A DNA stretch of 64,000 nucleotides from Rhodococcoides kyotonense (lineage in GTDB: Bacteria; Actinomycetota; Actinomycetes; Mycobacteriales; Mycobacteriaceae): positions 310,001 through 374,000 of the forward strand of contig NZ_FZOW01000003.1 of NCBI RefSeq assembly GCF_900188125.1, read 5' to 3'. The notes under the pieces were generated by a model. It ran no database searches and was not told the DNA's origin. It worked only from the letters and a program-made list of their open reading frames with translations. Positions 17,082 to 28,050 of this stretch are shown piece by piece; the first letter of the stretch is position 1; each line of letters begins with the position of its first letter. Both the position numbers and the translations under genes were made by a program.

Positions 17082-19117
17082 GGCAAGATTTCGGGAACGC
17101 CAAGCAGGGTCCGTCGCAGGCTCTGGATCCGCTCGTCGATCCAGCGTTGACGTCGCGGCTCGCTCAGCTCGATCACGCGACCGAGGCGATGGCCGCCGCG
17201 CCCGAGTTCTCCAAGACCACCAAGGTACGGCGGGTCCTCGACGCGCTGCACCGCGTGCTCCTCCAGCCAGGAGGGTGTGCGGCTGTTCGGACGCGCGCTG
17301 CCGCGCTCGAGGATGCCGGACTATTCCTCGGCTCGGACTGGGCGCACCCCGACATCCTGGTACCGGCGTACGTCGGGCCCAGCCTGCGCAGTGGCGTCAT
17401 CGACACCGTCGTACTGGAAGCGGCCAGTGAACTCCGGCTCGTCGCTATCGCCGCCGGTGACTACGACCATTCGGCCATCACTGCCGAGGACGCCAGGCGG
17501 TTCCTGTCGCAGGTGTTGGCGATGAATCTCGAAGTGTTGTTCTCACCGCCGTCCGAGGCGGAACGCGTACGACTCGGTCGGGTGGCGCATCTGATACGAG
17601 ATCTGTTCGGGTACGTGGCCGATCAGATCGGCTACGAGAGCGTGCTCGACGAACTCACCGAAGAGATCTGGCGGGTCCTGCGCCAACGGCCGATCCAGGT
17701 CGATCACGTCAAAGCGATGGTCACTCGCATCGCGGTGTATCGAGAAGATCCCGACGTCGAGTTGAACGCGGCCGGCCAGGGCCTCGACCGTCTGATTTCT
17801 GCGTTGTTCGGGCCGACCGAGGCGTGCCGCGAGGACCCGGGTGTGGACACCTACCGCTCCCGTCTCGACGCGTTGGACTCCGAGGGCCTCGAATTCGAGG
17901 CGCGCGGATTCGCCCGCGCGATGCACGACACGGGTCTCGTCTCGCCGTACCACGCCACGTTGGCTCGGTTCCTGATCGAACACAATCCATACCTCCTCGG
18001 CGAGGTCCTCGGTGTCTCCGAGACCGGTCGCACCTGCCTGCAGCGGTACCCCGATCTGGTGCATGCCCTGATCCTCGACGCCGTCCACCCCGAGACCGCC
18101 CAATGCCTCTACGGCATCGCATTGCTGCTCGACCGCGGAATCCTTCACCAACCCCCGATCGTTCCGTCTCTGTGGCGTCAGCTGAACCTGAAGCTGGCAC
18201 CGGATGTTCGCCAGCGCCTCGTCGGCGTCTTCGGACAGACGCCAGCCCCGGAATCGAGACTGCTCGGCGGGCTGCTGTCGATGCTCGGCCAGCCGCTCGG
18301 CGTCGGGCAGGGCGACAACCCGACGTGCCAGTCGGCCCGCGCACTGTCGATGTGGGCATACAACGACCCCGACTACCTGCTTCAGATGGTCGTCTGGGCG
18401 GCTCGCGACGACGAGATCGTCATGCATTTCGAGGGCCAACCGCTGTCGTCCAACGACAGTGCAGGCGGAGTCGCCACCACGTCACCGATCGACCTCGACC
18501 CTGTATCTCAGCTGCTCGTGCCGCACCTGGACCGCATATATGCCGAAATGGGTCGACGGTGTTCCGACCGGCCGGGAGATCCTCATCGCTGGGTCAACCC
18601 CGAGTTCCACGGGTGGTGGTCGGCGCGCGGATTCCATATCAACGTCGACGTCGCGACGGGCAATCTCATCGACCTCGATGACTTCCTGCGCCAGTTCTAC
18701 GCGTCGTATCACCTGGACTACAACGGCGGTCAGCGGCTGATTCACCCGCAGCCTGCAGGTGTCGCCGTCACCGACAGCGCCGCTCGCTACATCGGCTGGC
18801 ACGCCATCACCATCCTGCGTGTCGCACTCGACCCCGACGCCGTCATGCGCGTCTACTTCTTCAACCCGAACAACGACAGCGGCCAGGATTGGGGCGACGG
18901 TGTCGTCGTCGGAACAGCGGGTAACGGTGAGCGGGCAGGCGAGGGCTCACTTCCGTTCGAGCAGTTCGCATCTCGGGTGTACATCTTCCATACGGACCCG
19001 CTCGAGAACGGTGAACCGGACAAAGTGCCCGCCGCCGCCATCGACGACGTCATCGGCTACATCGAACGCAGTTGGGGCGTGGATCGACTGCCGAACCGCA
19101 GCACCCTCACGGAGTAG
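17078..19117 (+). CDS. Large protein with papain-like Cys-His-Asn arrangement, partner of the ATP-grasp ligase
   Basis: 679 residues from a GTG that overlaps the ATP-grasp stop (GTGA). Residues 1-400 are mainly helical with no motif I recognise. From about 405 the sequence resembles a papain/transglutaminase fold: QGDNPTCQSARALSMW with C417, GWHAITILRV with H575, and FFNPNNDSGQDWGDG with N597 or N599. His-to-Asn spacing (about 22) is near that of papain. No signal peptide or membrane segment is seen, so it is cytosolic. The assignment of a catalytic triad is my reading, not a database match; it could hydrolyse or transfer the product of the ligase. The 3' end overlaps the convergent serine hydrolase gene by 11 nt. 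Confidence 0.7.
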   Translation: MRQDFGNAKQGPSQALDPLVDPALTSRLAQLDHATEAMAAAPEFSKTTKVRRVLDALHRVLLQPGGCAAVRTRAAALEDAGLFLGSDWAHPDILVPAYVGPSLRSGVIDTVVLEAASELRLVAIAAGDYDHSAITAEDARRFLSQVLAMNLEVLFSPPSEAERVRLGRVAHLIRDLFGYVADQIGYESVLDELTEEIWRVLRQRPIQVDHVKAMVTRIAVYREDPDVELNAAGQGLDRLISALFGPTEACREDPGVDTYRSRLDALDSEGLEFEARGFARAMHDTGLVSPYHATLARFLIEHNPYLLGEVLGVSETGRTCLQRYPDLVHALILDAVHPETAQCLYGIALLLDRGILHQPPIVPSLWRQLNLKLAPDVRQRLVGVFGQTPAPESRLLGGLLSMLGQPLGVGQGDNPTCQSARALSMWAYNDPDYLLQMVVWAARDDEIVMHFEGQPLSSNDSAGGVATTSPIDLDPVSQLLVPHLDRIYAEMGRRCSDRPGDPHRWVNPEFHGWWSARGFHINVDVATGNLIDLDDFLRQFYASYHLDYNGGQRLIHPQPAGVAVTDSAARYIGWHAITILRVALDPDAVMRVYFFNPNNDSGQDWGDGVVVGTAGNGERAGEGSLPFEQFASRVYIFHTDPLENGEPDKVPAAAIDDVIGYIERSWGVDRLPNRSTLTE

Positions 19118-20459
19118 GCGTCGGCTCAGCTGTCTCGGGAGTGGTGAGCGACGGACCGGATGTCTGACCGCCCGTCTTCTCCGGAACACTCGCCGGGTTG
19201 CCCCCGGTGACAGCGCCCTCGCCGTAGAACGTCGGGATCATTGCCTTGAGCAGGACCAGGGCCGACCCCTCACCCGTCGGGACCGTCGCCAGATTCGTCG
19301 CGATGACGATGGTCAGATCGGTCGCGGGATCGTTGACCGCGACCGTCGTGAAACCAGGGATCTGGCCATCGTGACCGATGAGAGCGGGCCCGAATCGAGC
19401 GATCCCGAGACCGTAGCCCGCCGCGTCCGGGTTCTGCGGTTCGATCGGCTGAATGCTGTCCAGCCTCGTCTTCTGCATGCCTTCGTCGAGCAGCCCTCCG
19501 CCGACGAGCGCCTTCGTGTACGTGACCATGTCGTCGACCGTCGAGATCGCTCCGCCCGCAGTCCAGGTCCACGACGGGTTCGCATCCGTTTCGTCGTTGG
19601 GCTTCAACGTTCCGACGAGAGCCTCCGACTGCTGCGGCTCGGGCAGTGCGAACGTGTCGATCGTGGAGACATTGGTGCCGAAGGAATACCCCTGCGGATG
19701 AGGCGTGGGGATCGACGCGTCCGTGGCATCCGGTAGCGATGTGTGCGTCATACCCAAGGGCTCGAAGATTCTCTGCTGCAACGCTTCCGCGGCAGGCATA
19801 CCGGTGACCTTCTCGATGACGAGGCCGAGAAGCACGATATTGGTGTTGCTGTACTCGAATTTCGCGCCCGGTTCGAAATTGACGGGATGGGAGAATGCAA
19901 TGGCCAACAACTCGTCCGGTGTCCACGCCTTCTGCGGATCGTTGTCGAGCGTCGTATTGAACGCCGGATCGAAGCTGTAGCTGTACAACCCGCTGTGCAT
20001 GTCGGACAGTTGAGCGATGGTGATGCGGTCGCCGTTCGGAACTCCGTCCTGGTACTTCGCAATCGGGTCGTCCAGACCGATCTTGCCTTCCTGCGCCAAC
20101 TGGAGGATGACCGTCGACGTCATCGTTTTCGTGTTGCTTCCGATGCGGAAATAGTCGTCGACAGAGACGGGGCGATCCTCACCGATGACCTGAGTCCCGA
20201 ACGTGCCGGTCCAGTTGCCCTCGGTGGGAGATTCGACGACGACGACCGCGCCTGGAATCACGTTGTCGCTCATCGCTTTTTCGATCTTCGGTTGCAGGTC
20301 CGCGACGTACGAGGCCTCCGCCGTCGTCGATGCGGTGCTCGATGCAGTGGCCGATGCAGTCCCCGTGCTGTCGGAGGATTCCGACGACGAGCTACACCCT
20401 GCCGCAATCACCAGGACGAACACCGCCCCCAGAACGATCGATGTCGAACGACGCCGCAT
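19107..20459 (-). CDS. Serine hydrolase lipoprotein (class C beta-lactamase / D-alanyl-D-alanine carboxypeptidase family)
   Basis: 450 residues. The signal peptide ends in a lipobox VIAAGC with the lipidated C22, then a Ser/Thr-rich linker. The serine hydrolase motifs are SNTK (S108, K111), YSN (203-205) and GHDG near residue 377. The protein is anchored outside the membrane and probably cleaves a peptide or ester; true beta-lactamase activity is unproven. Monocistronic and convergent with the papain-like gene. The C-terminus ends in a Thr/Pro-rich low-complexity tail. Confidence 0.88.
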   Translation of the reverse strand: MRRRSTSIVLGAVFVLVIAAGCSSSSESSDSTGTASATASSTASTTAEASYVADLQPKIEKAMSDNVIPGAVVVVESPTEGNWTGTFGTQVIGEDRPVSVDDYFRIGSNTKTMTSTVILQLAQEGKIGLDDPIAKYQDGVPNGDRITIAQLSDMHSGLYSYSFDPAFNTTLDNDPQKAWTPDELLAIAFSHPVNFEPGAKFEYSNTNIVLLGLVIEKVTGMPAAEALQQRIFEPLGMTHTSLPDATDASIPTPHPQGYSFGTNVSTIDTFALPEPQQSEALVGTLKPNDETDANPSWTWTAGGAISTVDDMVTYTKALVGGGLLDEGMQKTRLDSIQPIEPQNPDAAGYGLGIARFGPALIGHDGQIPGFTTVAVNDPATDLTIVIATNLATVPTGEGSALVLLKAMIPTFYGEGAVTGGNPASVPEKTGGQTSGPSLTTPETAEPTPTP

Positions 20460-20547
20460 GGCCTCCCCTTACCGAATCACGCCGATTCCGAGCGGATCGA
20501 TCATAAATAAAATCGGGACGAAAATAGGGCGAATCGGAAATCCGCAT

Positions 20548-20582
20548 GGGCTTTTCGTCCCGAACGGCAGGCCGGAAGTCCC
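20548..20582 (+). promoter_or_regulatory. Two DosR-box-like sites upstream of the USP gene
   Basis: Two sites resemble the DosR core GGGACTWWAGTCCC: GGGCTTTTCGTCCC at 20,548-20,561 and AGGCCGGAAGTCCC at 20,569-20,582. Each has one strong GTCCC half. Their centres are 21 bp apart, two helical turns, and end 36 nt before the ATG. A DosR-like regulator is encoded 2 kb away, which strengthens the reading. Confidence 0.5.
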
Positions 20583-20618
20583 TATCGTCATGGGCAGCGG
20601 TGGCCCGATGATGAATTC

Positions 20619-21524
20619 ATGACACACGGGAACGCCGCGCGATCCAACGCGACCGTTGTCGGTGTCGACGATTCACCGGCCAGTCTGGGCGCAGTGCGAT
20701 GGGCAGCTGCGGACTCGGCCTCGCACACAGCCACTCTGGTGCTGGTGCATGCCGACCCGGGAATCGAAGGATCGTTCTCCGACGCGATCAATCTACGCGG
20801 TGGCATGGTTTCGAGCGCTCGTGCACGCGCGCGCTCCACCCTGGATCGAAGTTGCATTGCGGCGGAGAGCGTTGCAGGCGAGTCCCTCTCGGTGGACAAG
20901 GTACTCGCGGCGGGACGTCCGGCAGACGTACTGACCGAATACGCACAGGATGCGCGGATGGTAGTCGTCGGTTCGAAGGCTGTCGGCTCGAGGGGTGCCG
21001 GCGGCCTTGCCCGCGGAGTTCTGGGATCGGTGTGCGATCACGTTGCTGCACACGCGCAATGCCCGGTCGTGCGGGTTCCTGAGGGCTACTGGCAGAGCGG
21101 GCACGACCCGTCGTCGCTTCCCGTCGTGGTGGGCCTGGACATCTCGGTCAACAACGACGCAATTCTCACCGTCGCATTCGATCAGGCGGCACGACGCGGC
21201 GTCGGGCTCCGGGTCGTTCATGCCCGCGCGAACGCCGAATACCGCCTCGATCCCGGACCGCCCGTCGAGTCCTGGCTCACGGATATCACCGCACCATGGG
21301 CGGCGAGGTACCCGGGGATTCCGATCACGACGGCGGTCGTCACGGACAAGGCACCGCACGCCATCGTCGAGGAGTCGGGGCATGCGCAAGTGATCGTCGT
21401 CGGCGCACCCAGCCGCGGGACCTTCTCGGCAGTGTTCGCGGGATCGACGTCTCGCGCTGTGCTGCATCACTCTTCGGTACCGACGATCGTCGTACCCGTC
21501 GCCGCGCTGCACCACGCGCACTGA
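20619..21524 (+). CDS. Universal stress protein, tandem USP domains
   Basis: 301 residues with two USP domains, about 10-150 and 160-300. Each ends in the ATP-binding loop: VGSKAVGSRGAGGLARGVLGS and VGAPSRGTFSAVFAGSTSRAV, then a PVVRV / PTIVVP strand. This tandem form matches mycobacterial dormancy-regulon USPs such as Rv2623. It would bind ATP in the cytosol and slow growth under stress (family knowledge). The DosR-like sites upstream and the neighbouring DevR/DevS genes agree with hypoxia control. It is convergent with the nitroreductase, one base apart. Confidence 0.9.
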   Translation: MTHGNAARSNATVVGVDDSPASLGAVRWAAADSASHTATLVLVHADPGIEGSFSDAINLRGGMVSSARARARSTLDRSCIAAESVAGESLSVDKVLAAGRPADVLTEYAQDARMVVVGSKAVGSRGAGGLARGVLGSVCDHVAAHAQCPVVRVPEGYWQSGHDPSSLPVVVGLDISVNNDAILTVAFDQAARRGVGLRVVHARANAEYRLDPGPPVESWLTDITAPWAARYPGIPITTAVVTDKAPHAIVEESGHAQVIVVGAPSRGTFSAVFAGSTSRAVLHHSSVPTIVVPVAALHHAH

Positions 21525-21525
21525 T

Positions 21526-22530
21526 CTACATGGTCGTTCGAAACGACCGCTCGCGAACACCCTCGATGGACAGAACCGTCGAAACCTTCTGTCGCGGAGT
21601 CCTCGTGGGCGGAGCGTGACCCACCGGAGTTCCGACTCTGACGAGCACCTGCGGTATCCCGCCGTGCGGCGCGAGCGACGCCACGATCGCACGGCTACCG
21701 GACTGCTCGGTCATATGCGTCAGCGGGCACGTCGCGAGACCTCGCACAGTCGCCTCCAACAGCACCGACGACAACGCGCGCCCGCAGCGCAACCAATCGA
21801 GAGGGCCGTCGGAACGCGTCGCCAGCAGCAGGACCGAGGATTCGTCTTCCGGCGCATCCACCGCCGAACCGTCGTCGCGCACCGGGAACGCACGCCCCAC
21901 CGGAATCGAGGCCGCCTGCGCACGATCCGAAAGCGCCTGAGGCGGAATGCCATCCACCTCGAAACCGTGACCCGCCCACCACCGGAGTTCGGCCTGATAC
22001 GTCGCGTCGTACCTGCGGGTGTTCGCACTCGTTCGAGATGCCTCTGCGAGAACGTCTTTCGCGCCGTCGGTCAGCGCCGCAAGGATGGTCTGGTTCACGT
22101 CGGCCGCCCGGCGCATCTCCGGGCTGATCACCACGTCCTGACGAACGCCGCCGAAGGGTCGTCGGTCCGTGTACCGGCGATTGATCGCGGTCAGCAGATC
22201 GAACTCATGCGATCGCGGCCGCGCGCCCGGTACGAACCGAATTCGCGCGAGATGACGCGGCCCACCAGGCGTCGGAAGTGTTTCGATCTCCGCCGTCCAC
22301 CGCGACGCCTCGGCCGCCTTCTGCAGATGATCCAGTGCTGCTCCGCAACTGATCAGCATCTGCCTGCCGTCGGGATCGATGACGTCCAGCAACCTCGTTC
22401 GATCCGAGAACATGTCGAGAAAGCCGTTCGAATACTTCCACCGCCAGGGCTGACTGTTGTGCACCGACGGCGCCCGACACGCAAGGTCGACGAGCATAGC
22501 GACGACTGCCGAATCGGGTTCGACGTTCAC
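21526..22530 (-). CDS. Acg-type nitroreductase family protein
   Basis: 334 residues from a GTG at 22,528-22,530 with a strong GAGGAGG site 7 nt upstream. [21 protein letters not shown] is the flavin-binding start of the Acg family (Rv2032, Rv3127 and Rv3131 in M. tuberculosis), which sequester FMN and belong to the DosR regulon. [11 protein letters not shown] and the C-terminal [16 protein letters not shown] also fit. Longer starts run into the divergent regulator and are rejected. It faces away from the DevR-like gene across 190 bp. Confidence 0.87.
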   Translation of the reverse strand: MNVEPDSAVVAMLVDLACRAPSVHNSQPWRWKYSNGFLDMFSDRTRLLDVIDPDGRQMLISCGAALDHLQKAAEASRWTAEIETLPTPGGPRHLARIRFVPGARPRSHEFDLLTAINRRYTDRRPFGGVRQDVVISPEMRRAADVNQTILAALTDGAKDVLAEASRTSANTRRYDATYQAELRWWAGHGFEVDGIPPQALSDRAQAASIPVGRAFPVRDDGSAVDAPEDESSVLLLATRSDGPLDWLRCGRALSSVLLEATVRGLATCPLTHMTEQSGSRAIVASLAPHGGIPQVLVRVGTPVGHAPPTRTPRQKVSTVLSIEGVRERSFRTTM

Positions 22531-22646
22531 GGGCGGGCCTCCTCGATCGGCACGAACGAACTTCTCGGCACGATCGGACGCTGCCGATTGCCTCCACTGT
22601 CGACGCGGCACTCGACTGCCGACAGGGGCCATCGTCACCGAATTCA

Positions 22647-22659
22647 GGGGACTTGTTCC
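22647..22659. promoter_or_regulatory. DosR half-site-like sequence between nitroreductase and DevR-like gene
   Basis: GGGGACTTGTTCC has one good DosR half (GGGGACTT) and a poor, shifted second half. It sits 62 nt before the DevR-like GTG and 117 nt before the nitroreductase start, so it could serve autoregulation. The match is weak. Confidence 0.3.
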
Positions 22660-22720
22660 AGCTTGCGCGGACGACTGCGACAGTATGCTTTCCTCCACAG
22701 AAGAATGTTCAGGAGCAGCC

Positions 22721-25149
<2,429 letters not shown>

Positions 25150-25151
25150 CC

Positions 25152-25165
25152 GGGACCTTGGACCC
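25152..25165 (+). promoter_or_regulatory. DosR-box-like site upstream of the SPW gene
   Basis: GGGACCTTGGACCC matches the DosR core GGGACTWWAGTCCC at 11 of 14 positions, and is itself a near-perfect dyad. It starts 2 nt after the kinase stop and about 83 nt before the SPW start. It suggests the SPW gene has its own hypoxia-controlled promoter. Confidence 0.5.
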
Positions 25166-25247
25166 TATCCCGTGGGTAGACGCAGCGGTGGACTGGACAG
25201 TACGTGGTACACGTGCGCCCCTCCACCCCCTCGAGGAGATGAGATCC

Positions 25248-25739
25248 ATGTCGACATCGACGAATCTATCCATGCACACACACCCCGACATCGCGTCGCT
25301 ACGCGATCACTACGACGAGGCATTCGGTCGACCCACAGCGCAAGTGACCGACGGGTTGCTGTTGCTGGCGGGCCTCTACGCGGCCGCGTCGTCGTGGATC
25401 GTGGGATTCGGTGGGTTCGACAACGGACCCGCGTTCCTCACCGCCGCCAACGGTGCCACCGCGCTCACCGTATCGAATCTCATGTGCGGACTTGCGGTTT
25501 CGATCCTCGCGCTTGCACTCGGAGCGGCATACGGACGAACCCACGGCATGGCGTTCATCGTCCCCCTTCTCGGTCTGTGGTTGATCGTCTCGCCGTGGAT
25601 CATCGCCGACGTCTCGACCACGACGGGGATGATCTGGTCCAACGTCGTCGCCGGTGTGGTGATACTCGTGCTCGGATGTATCACCACGGCAATGGGGACC
25701 GAACGTTTCACCGAAATGCGGCGCCCCCGGGAGCCGTGA
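25248..25739 (+). CDS. SPW-repeat integral membrane protein
   Basis: 163 residues with four hydrophobic segments in two similar halves: LLLAGLYAAASSWIVGF and FIVPLLGLWLIVSPWIIAD. The SSW and SPW triads mark the SPW-repeat family, of unknown function. The ATG at 25,248 follows a GAGGAG site; an ATG 9 nt earlier is too close to it. The DosR-like box upstream and the kinase just before place it in the dormancy locus. The last 32 nt overlap the convergent LysR gene. Confidence 0.85.
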   Translation: MSTSTNLSMHTHPDIASLRDHYDEAFGRPTAQVTDGLLLLAGLYAAASSWIVGFGGFDNGPAFLTAANGATALTVSNLMCGLAVSILALALGAAYGRTHGMAFIVPLLGLWLIVSPWIIADVSTTTGMIWSNVVAGVVILVLGCITTAMGTERFTEMRRPREP

Positions 25740-26640
25740 GCTCCGCCAACTCGGTCTGGTCCGTCAGGAGACACCGAACGAAATTCTTCACACTTGCGGT
25801 CTCGTGCCTGTTCTCGACGCGCACGAGCGAGATGATCCGCTCGACCGTCGGCACGAGCGGAATATGTACCAATCCGGCGAACACCATCATCGGCAGCACC
25901 ATCCGCGGCACCGCGGTGATCCCCAGATCCGCCGCCACGAGACCGGCGACGGCTCCGACGTTCTGCGCGTGCATCACCGGACCCGTCGTGACACCTGCAG
26001 CGTGCAACGCCTGCAGGACGGGTTCGGCGATACTGCTCTGCGGTCCGAACGCGATGAAGGGCTCGCCCTCGAGATCGGTCCAGTCGAGTTCCGTGCGGTT
26101 CGCCAACCGATGGGTCGGCAGCAGCGCGCAGTAGAACGAGTCCGTCGTCAGCGTCTGCTGCAGAACACCCGGGATCACCGATGGAGTCGACACGAGCGCG
26201 ATGTCGACCGTGCCGTCGAACAGCAAATCGAGGGACTCGCGACGAAGGCCGTCTCGAATGTCGAGTTGCACGTCCGGGTGCGCTCGACGGAACCTCACCA
26301 CGTACGGCGGTAGGAACGTCGCCGCCAGCGAGGGCAGACACGCCATCGACACCGTGCCGCGATCCCCGGTGACGAAGCGCGAGATCTGAGCAAGCCCCTC
26401 GTCGAAGTCGGACACCATCTGTCGCGCATATTCGGTGACGGCACGACCGTCCGGCGTCACGACGACTTTTCGGGTGGTTCTCTCGAACAGTGTCACGTCC
26501 AGCCTGCGTTCGGCCTCGGCAACGGATCTGCTGAGCGACGACTGCACCATGCCCAGTGCGGTGGCAGCCTCGGTGAAACTTTCGTGTTCTGCGATAGCAG
26601 CGATGCACCGAAGGTGCTGCACCCCGAGATTGACGGCCAT
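25708..26640 (-). CDS. LysR-family transcriptional regulator
   Basis: 310 residues. The N-terminal winged HTH reads LRCIAAIAEHESFTEAATALGMVQSSLSRSVAEAERRL, followed by VTLFERTTRKVVVTPDG. The effector domain follows with GTVSMACLPSLAATFLPPYV. It is divergent from a citrate-type transporter and AtuA-family genes, so it most likely controls them in response to their substrate. A CCAAT-N4-ATTGG dyad in the shared 102-bp gap is a candidate binding site. Confidence 0.92.
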   Translation of the reverse strand: MAVNLGVQHLRCIAAIAEHESFTEAATALGMVQSSLSRSVAEAERRLDVTLFERTTRKVVVTPDGRAVTEYARQMVSDFDEGLAQISRFVTGDRGTVSMACLPSLAATFLPPYVVRFRRAHPDVQLDIRDGLRRESLDLLFDGTVDIALVSTPSVIPGVLQQTLTTDSFYCALLPTHRLANRTELDWTDLEGEPFIAFGPQSSIAEPVLQALHAAGVTTGPVMHAQNVGAVAGLVAADLGITAVPRMVLPMMVFAGLVHIPLVPTVERIISLVRVENRHETASVKNFVRCLLTDQTELAELTAPGGAAFR

Positions 26641-26676
26641 GAGCGCAGTCTATGTACAAGTGTCATCAAACGATCG

Positions 26677-26690
26677 CCAATTGATATTGG
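26677..26690. promoter_or_regulatory. Candidate LysR binding dyad
   Basis: CCAAT and ATTGG, spaced by TGAT, lie in the divergent gap between the LysR gene and the transporter, 53 nt before the transporter ATG. It has the T-N-A type symmetry expected of LysR boxes, though the spacing is short. Confidence 0.4.
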
Positions 26691-26742
26691 ACTTGCATTT
26701 GTGATGCGGGCAACAATCCCTTCAGCCCCTGAAGGAGATCAC

Positions 26743-28050
26743 ATGCTTGCCGCTCTCGGCTTCGCCACTATTGCCACGTTCCTCGCGTTGACGTTCACGC
26801 GACGAGTGTCCGTACTGGTCGCCCTCGTCCTGGTACCGATCGCGTTCGCTCTCATCGGGGGCTTCGCTCCCGAACTGGGCGGCATGATCGCCGACGGCCT
26901 CATCAAGGTCGCACCCGTCGCGATCATGATCGCGTTCGCAGTCCTGTACTTCAGCCTGATGGTCGATCAAGGACTGTTCGACCCCGCCATCCGAAGAGTG
27001 GTGCGGTGGGCAGGCGGCAGTCCGACGAAGATCGCGATGGGTACCGCGGTACTCACGCTCCTCGTGGCACTAGACGGTGACGGCACGTCCACCTTCCTGA
27101 TCATGGTGTCCGCAATGCTGCCGATCTACCAGCGCATCGGGATGCGGCCGCTCGCTCTCACCGGCATCGTCTGCCTCGGCGCAGGCGTCATGAACATGAT
27201 CCCGTGGGGCGGACCGACCGTACGCGCGATGGCAGCCCTCGACGCCACCAGCGGTGACATCTTCACCCCTGTCGTGCCTGCCATGGCCGTAGGCGCACTG
27301 TGGGTCGTGTTCTCCGCGTTCCTGATCGGCAGGATGGAAGGCAAGCGCCTGGGCACCGTCGTAGCTCCGGTCGTCAAGGCAGGACCGGGCACCCCGCACG
27401 TCGACGACATCCCGACCCGCGCCCGAGTGCATCCGGTCGTGATGACGTTCAACGTCGTTCTCACTCTGGTGCTGTTGGTCATCCTCCTGTTCCAACTCGC
27501 CCCGCTTCAGGTCGCTTTCGCTATTGCATTCGCGCTCGCCATCGTCGTGAACCGCCCGAAGTGGGATCAGCAACAGGAACTGTTCGCCAAGCACGGCGGC
27601 AACGTCACGATGGTCGTCGTCATGATTCTCGCGGCGGGAGTTCTCACCGGAATCCTCAACGGCACCGGCATGATCACGGCGATGGCCGAAGCTTTCGTCT
27701 CGTGGATTCCCGATTCGGCCGGTTCGTTTCTTCCACTGATCACCGCGGTGACGTCGATGCCCCTCAGTCTCGTATTCACCCCTGACGCCTACTATTTCGG
27801 CGTCGTACCCGTCTTGGCGGAGACAACCGCGTCGTTCGGCGGAGATCCGTTCGAGATCGGACGAGCTGCCATCCTGGGTCAGATGACCACCGGGTTCCCA
27901 CTGAGTCCACTGACCGCATCCACGTTCATTCTGGTGGGAATGACGAACGTGGAGTTGGGCAAGCATCAACGCTTCATCTTCGGATGGGCGTTCGGCACCA
28001 CCATCGTCATGACCATGATGGCCCTGCTGACAGGAGCGATCTCGCTGTGA
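26743..28050 (+). CDS. CitMHS-type citrate/proton (or metal-citrate) symporter
   Basis: 435 residues with about 12 hydrophobic segments. Recognisable parts are LVALDGDGTSTFLIMVSAMLPIY, MNMIPWGGPTVRAMAAL and TPDAYYFGVVPVLAETTASFGG, all conserved in CitMHS transporters. It should import citrate or a related tricarboxylate through the inner membrane. GAAGGAG lies 6 nt before the ATG at 26,743. Its stop overlaps the AtuA gene start (GTGA), so transport and metabolism are coupled. The LysR gene faces away from it. Confidence 0.9.
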   Translation: MLAALGFATIATFLALTFTRRVSVLVALVLVPIAFALIGGFAPELGGMIADGLIKVAPVAIMIAFAVLYFSLMVDQGLFDPAIRRVVRWAGGSPTKIAMGTAVLTLLVALDGDGTSTFLIMVSAMLPIYQRIGMRPLALTGIVCLGAGVMNMIPWGGPTVRAMAALDATSGDIFTPVVPAMAVGALWVVFSAFLIGRMEGKRLGTVVAPVVKAGPGTPHVDDIPTRARVHPVVMTFNVVLTLVLLVILLFQLAPLQVAFAIAFALAIVVNRPKWDQQQELFAKHGGNVTMVVVMILAAGVLTGILNGTGMITAMAEAFVSWIPDSAGSFLPLITAVTSMPLSLVFTPDAYYFGVVPVLAETTASFGGDPFEIGRAAILGQMTTGFPLSPLTASTFILVGMTNVELGKHQRFIFGWAFGTTIVMTMMALLTGAISL

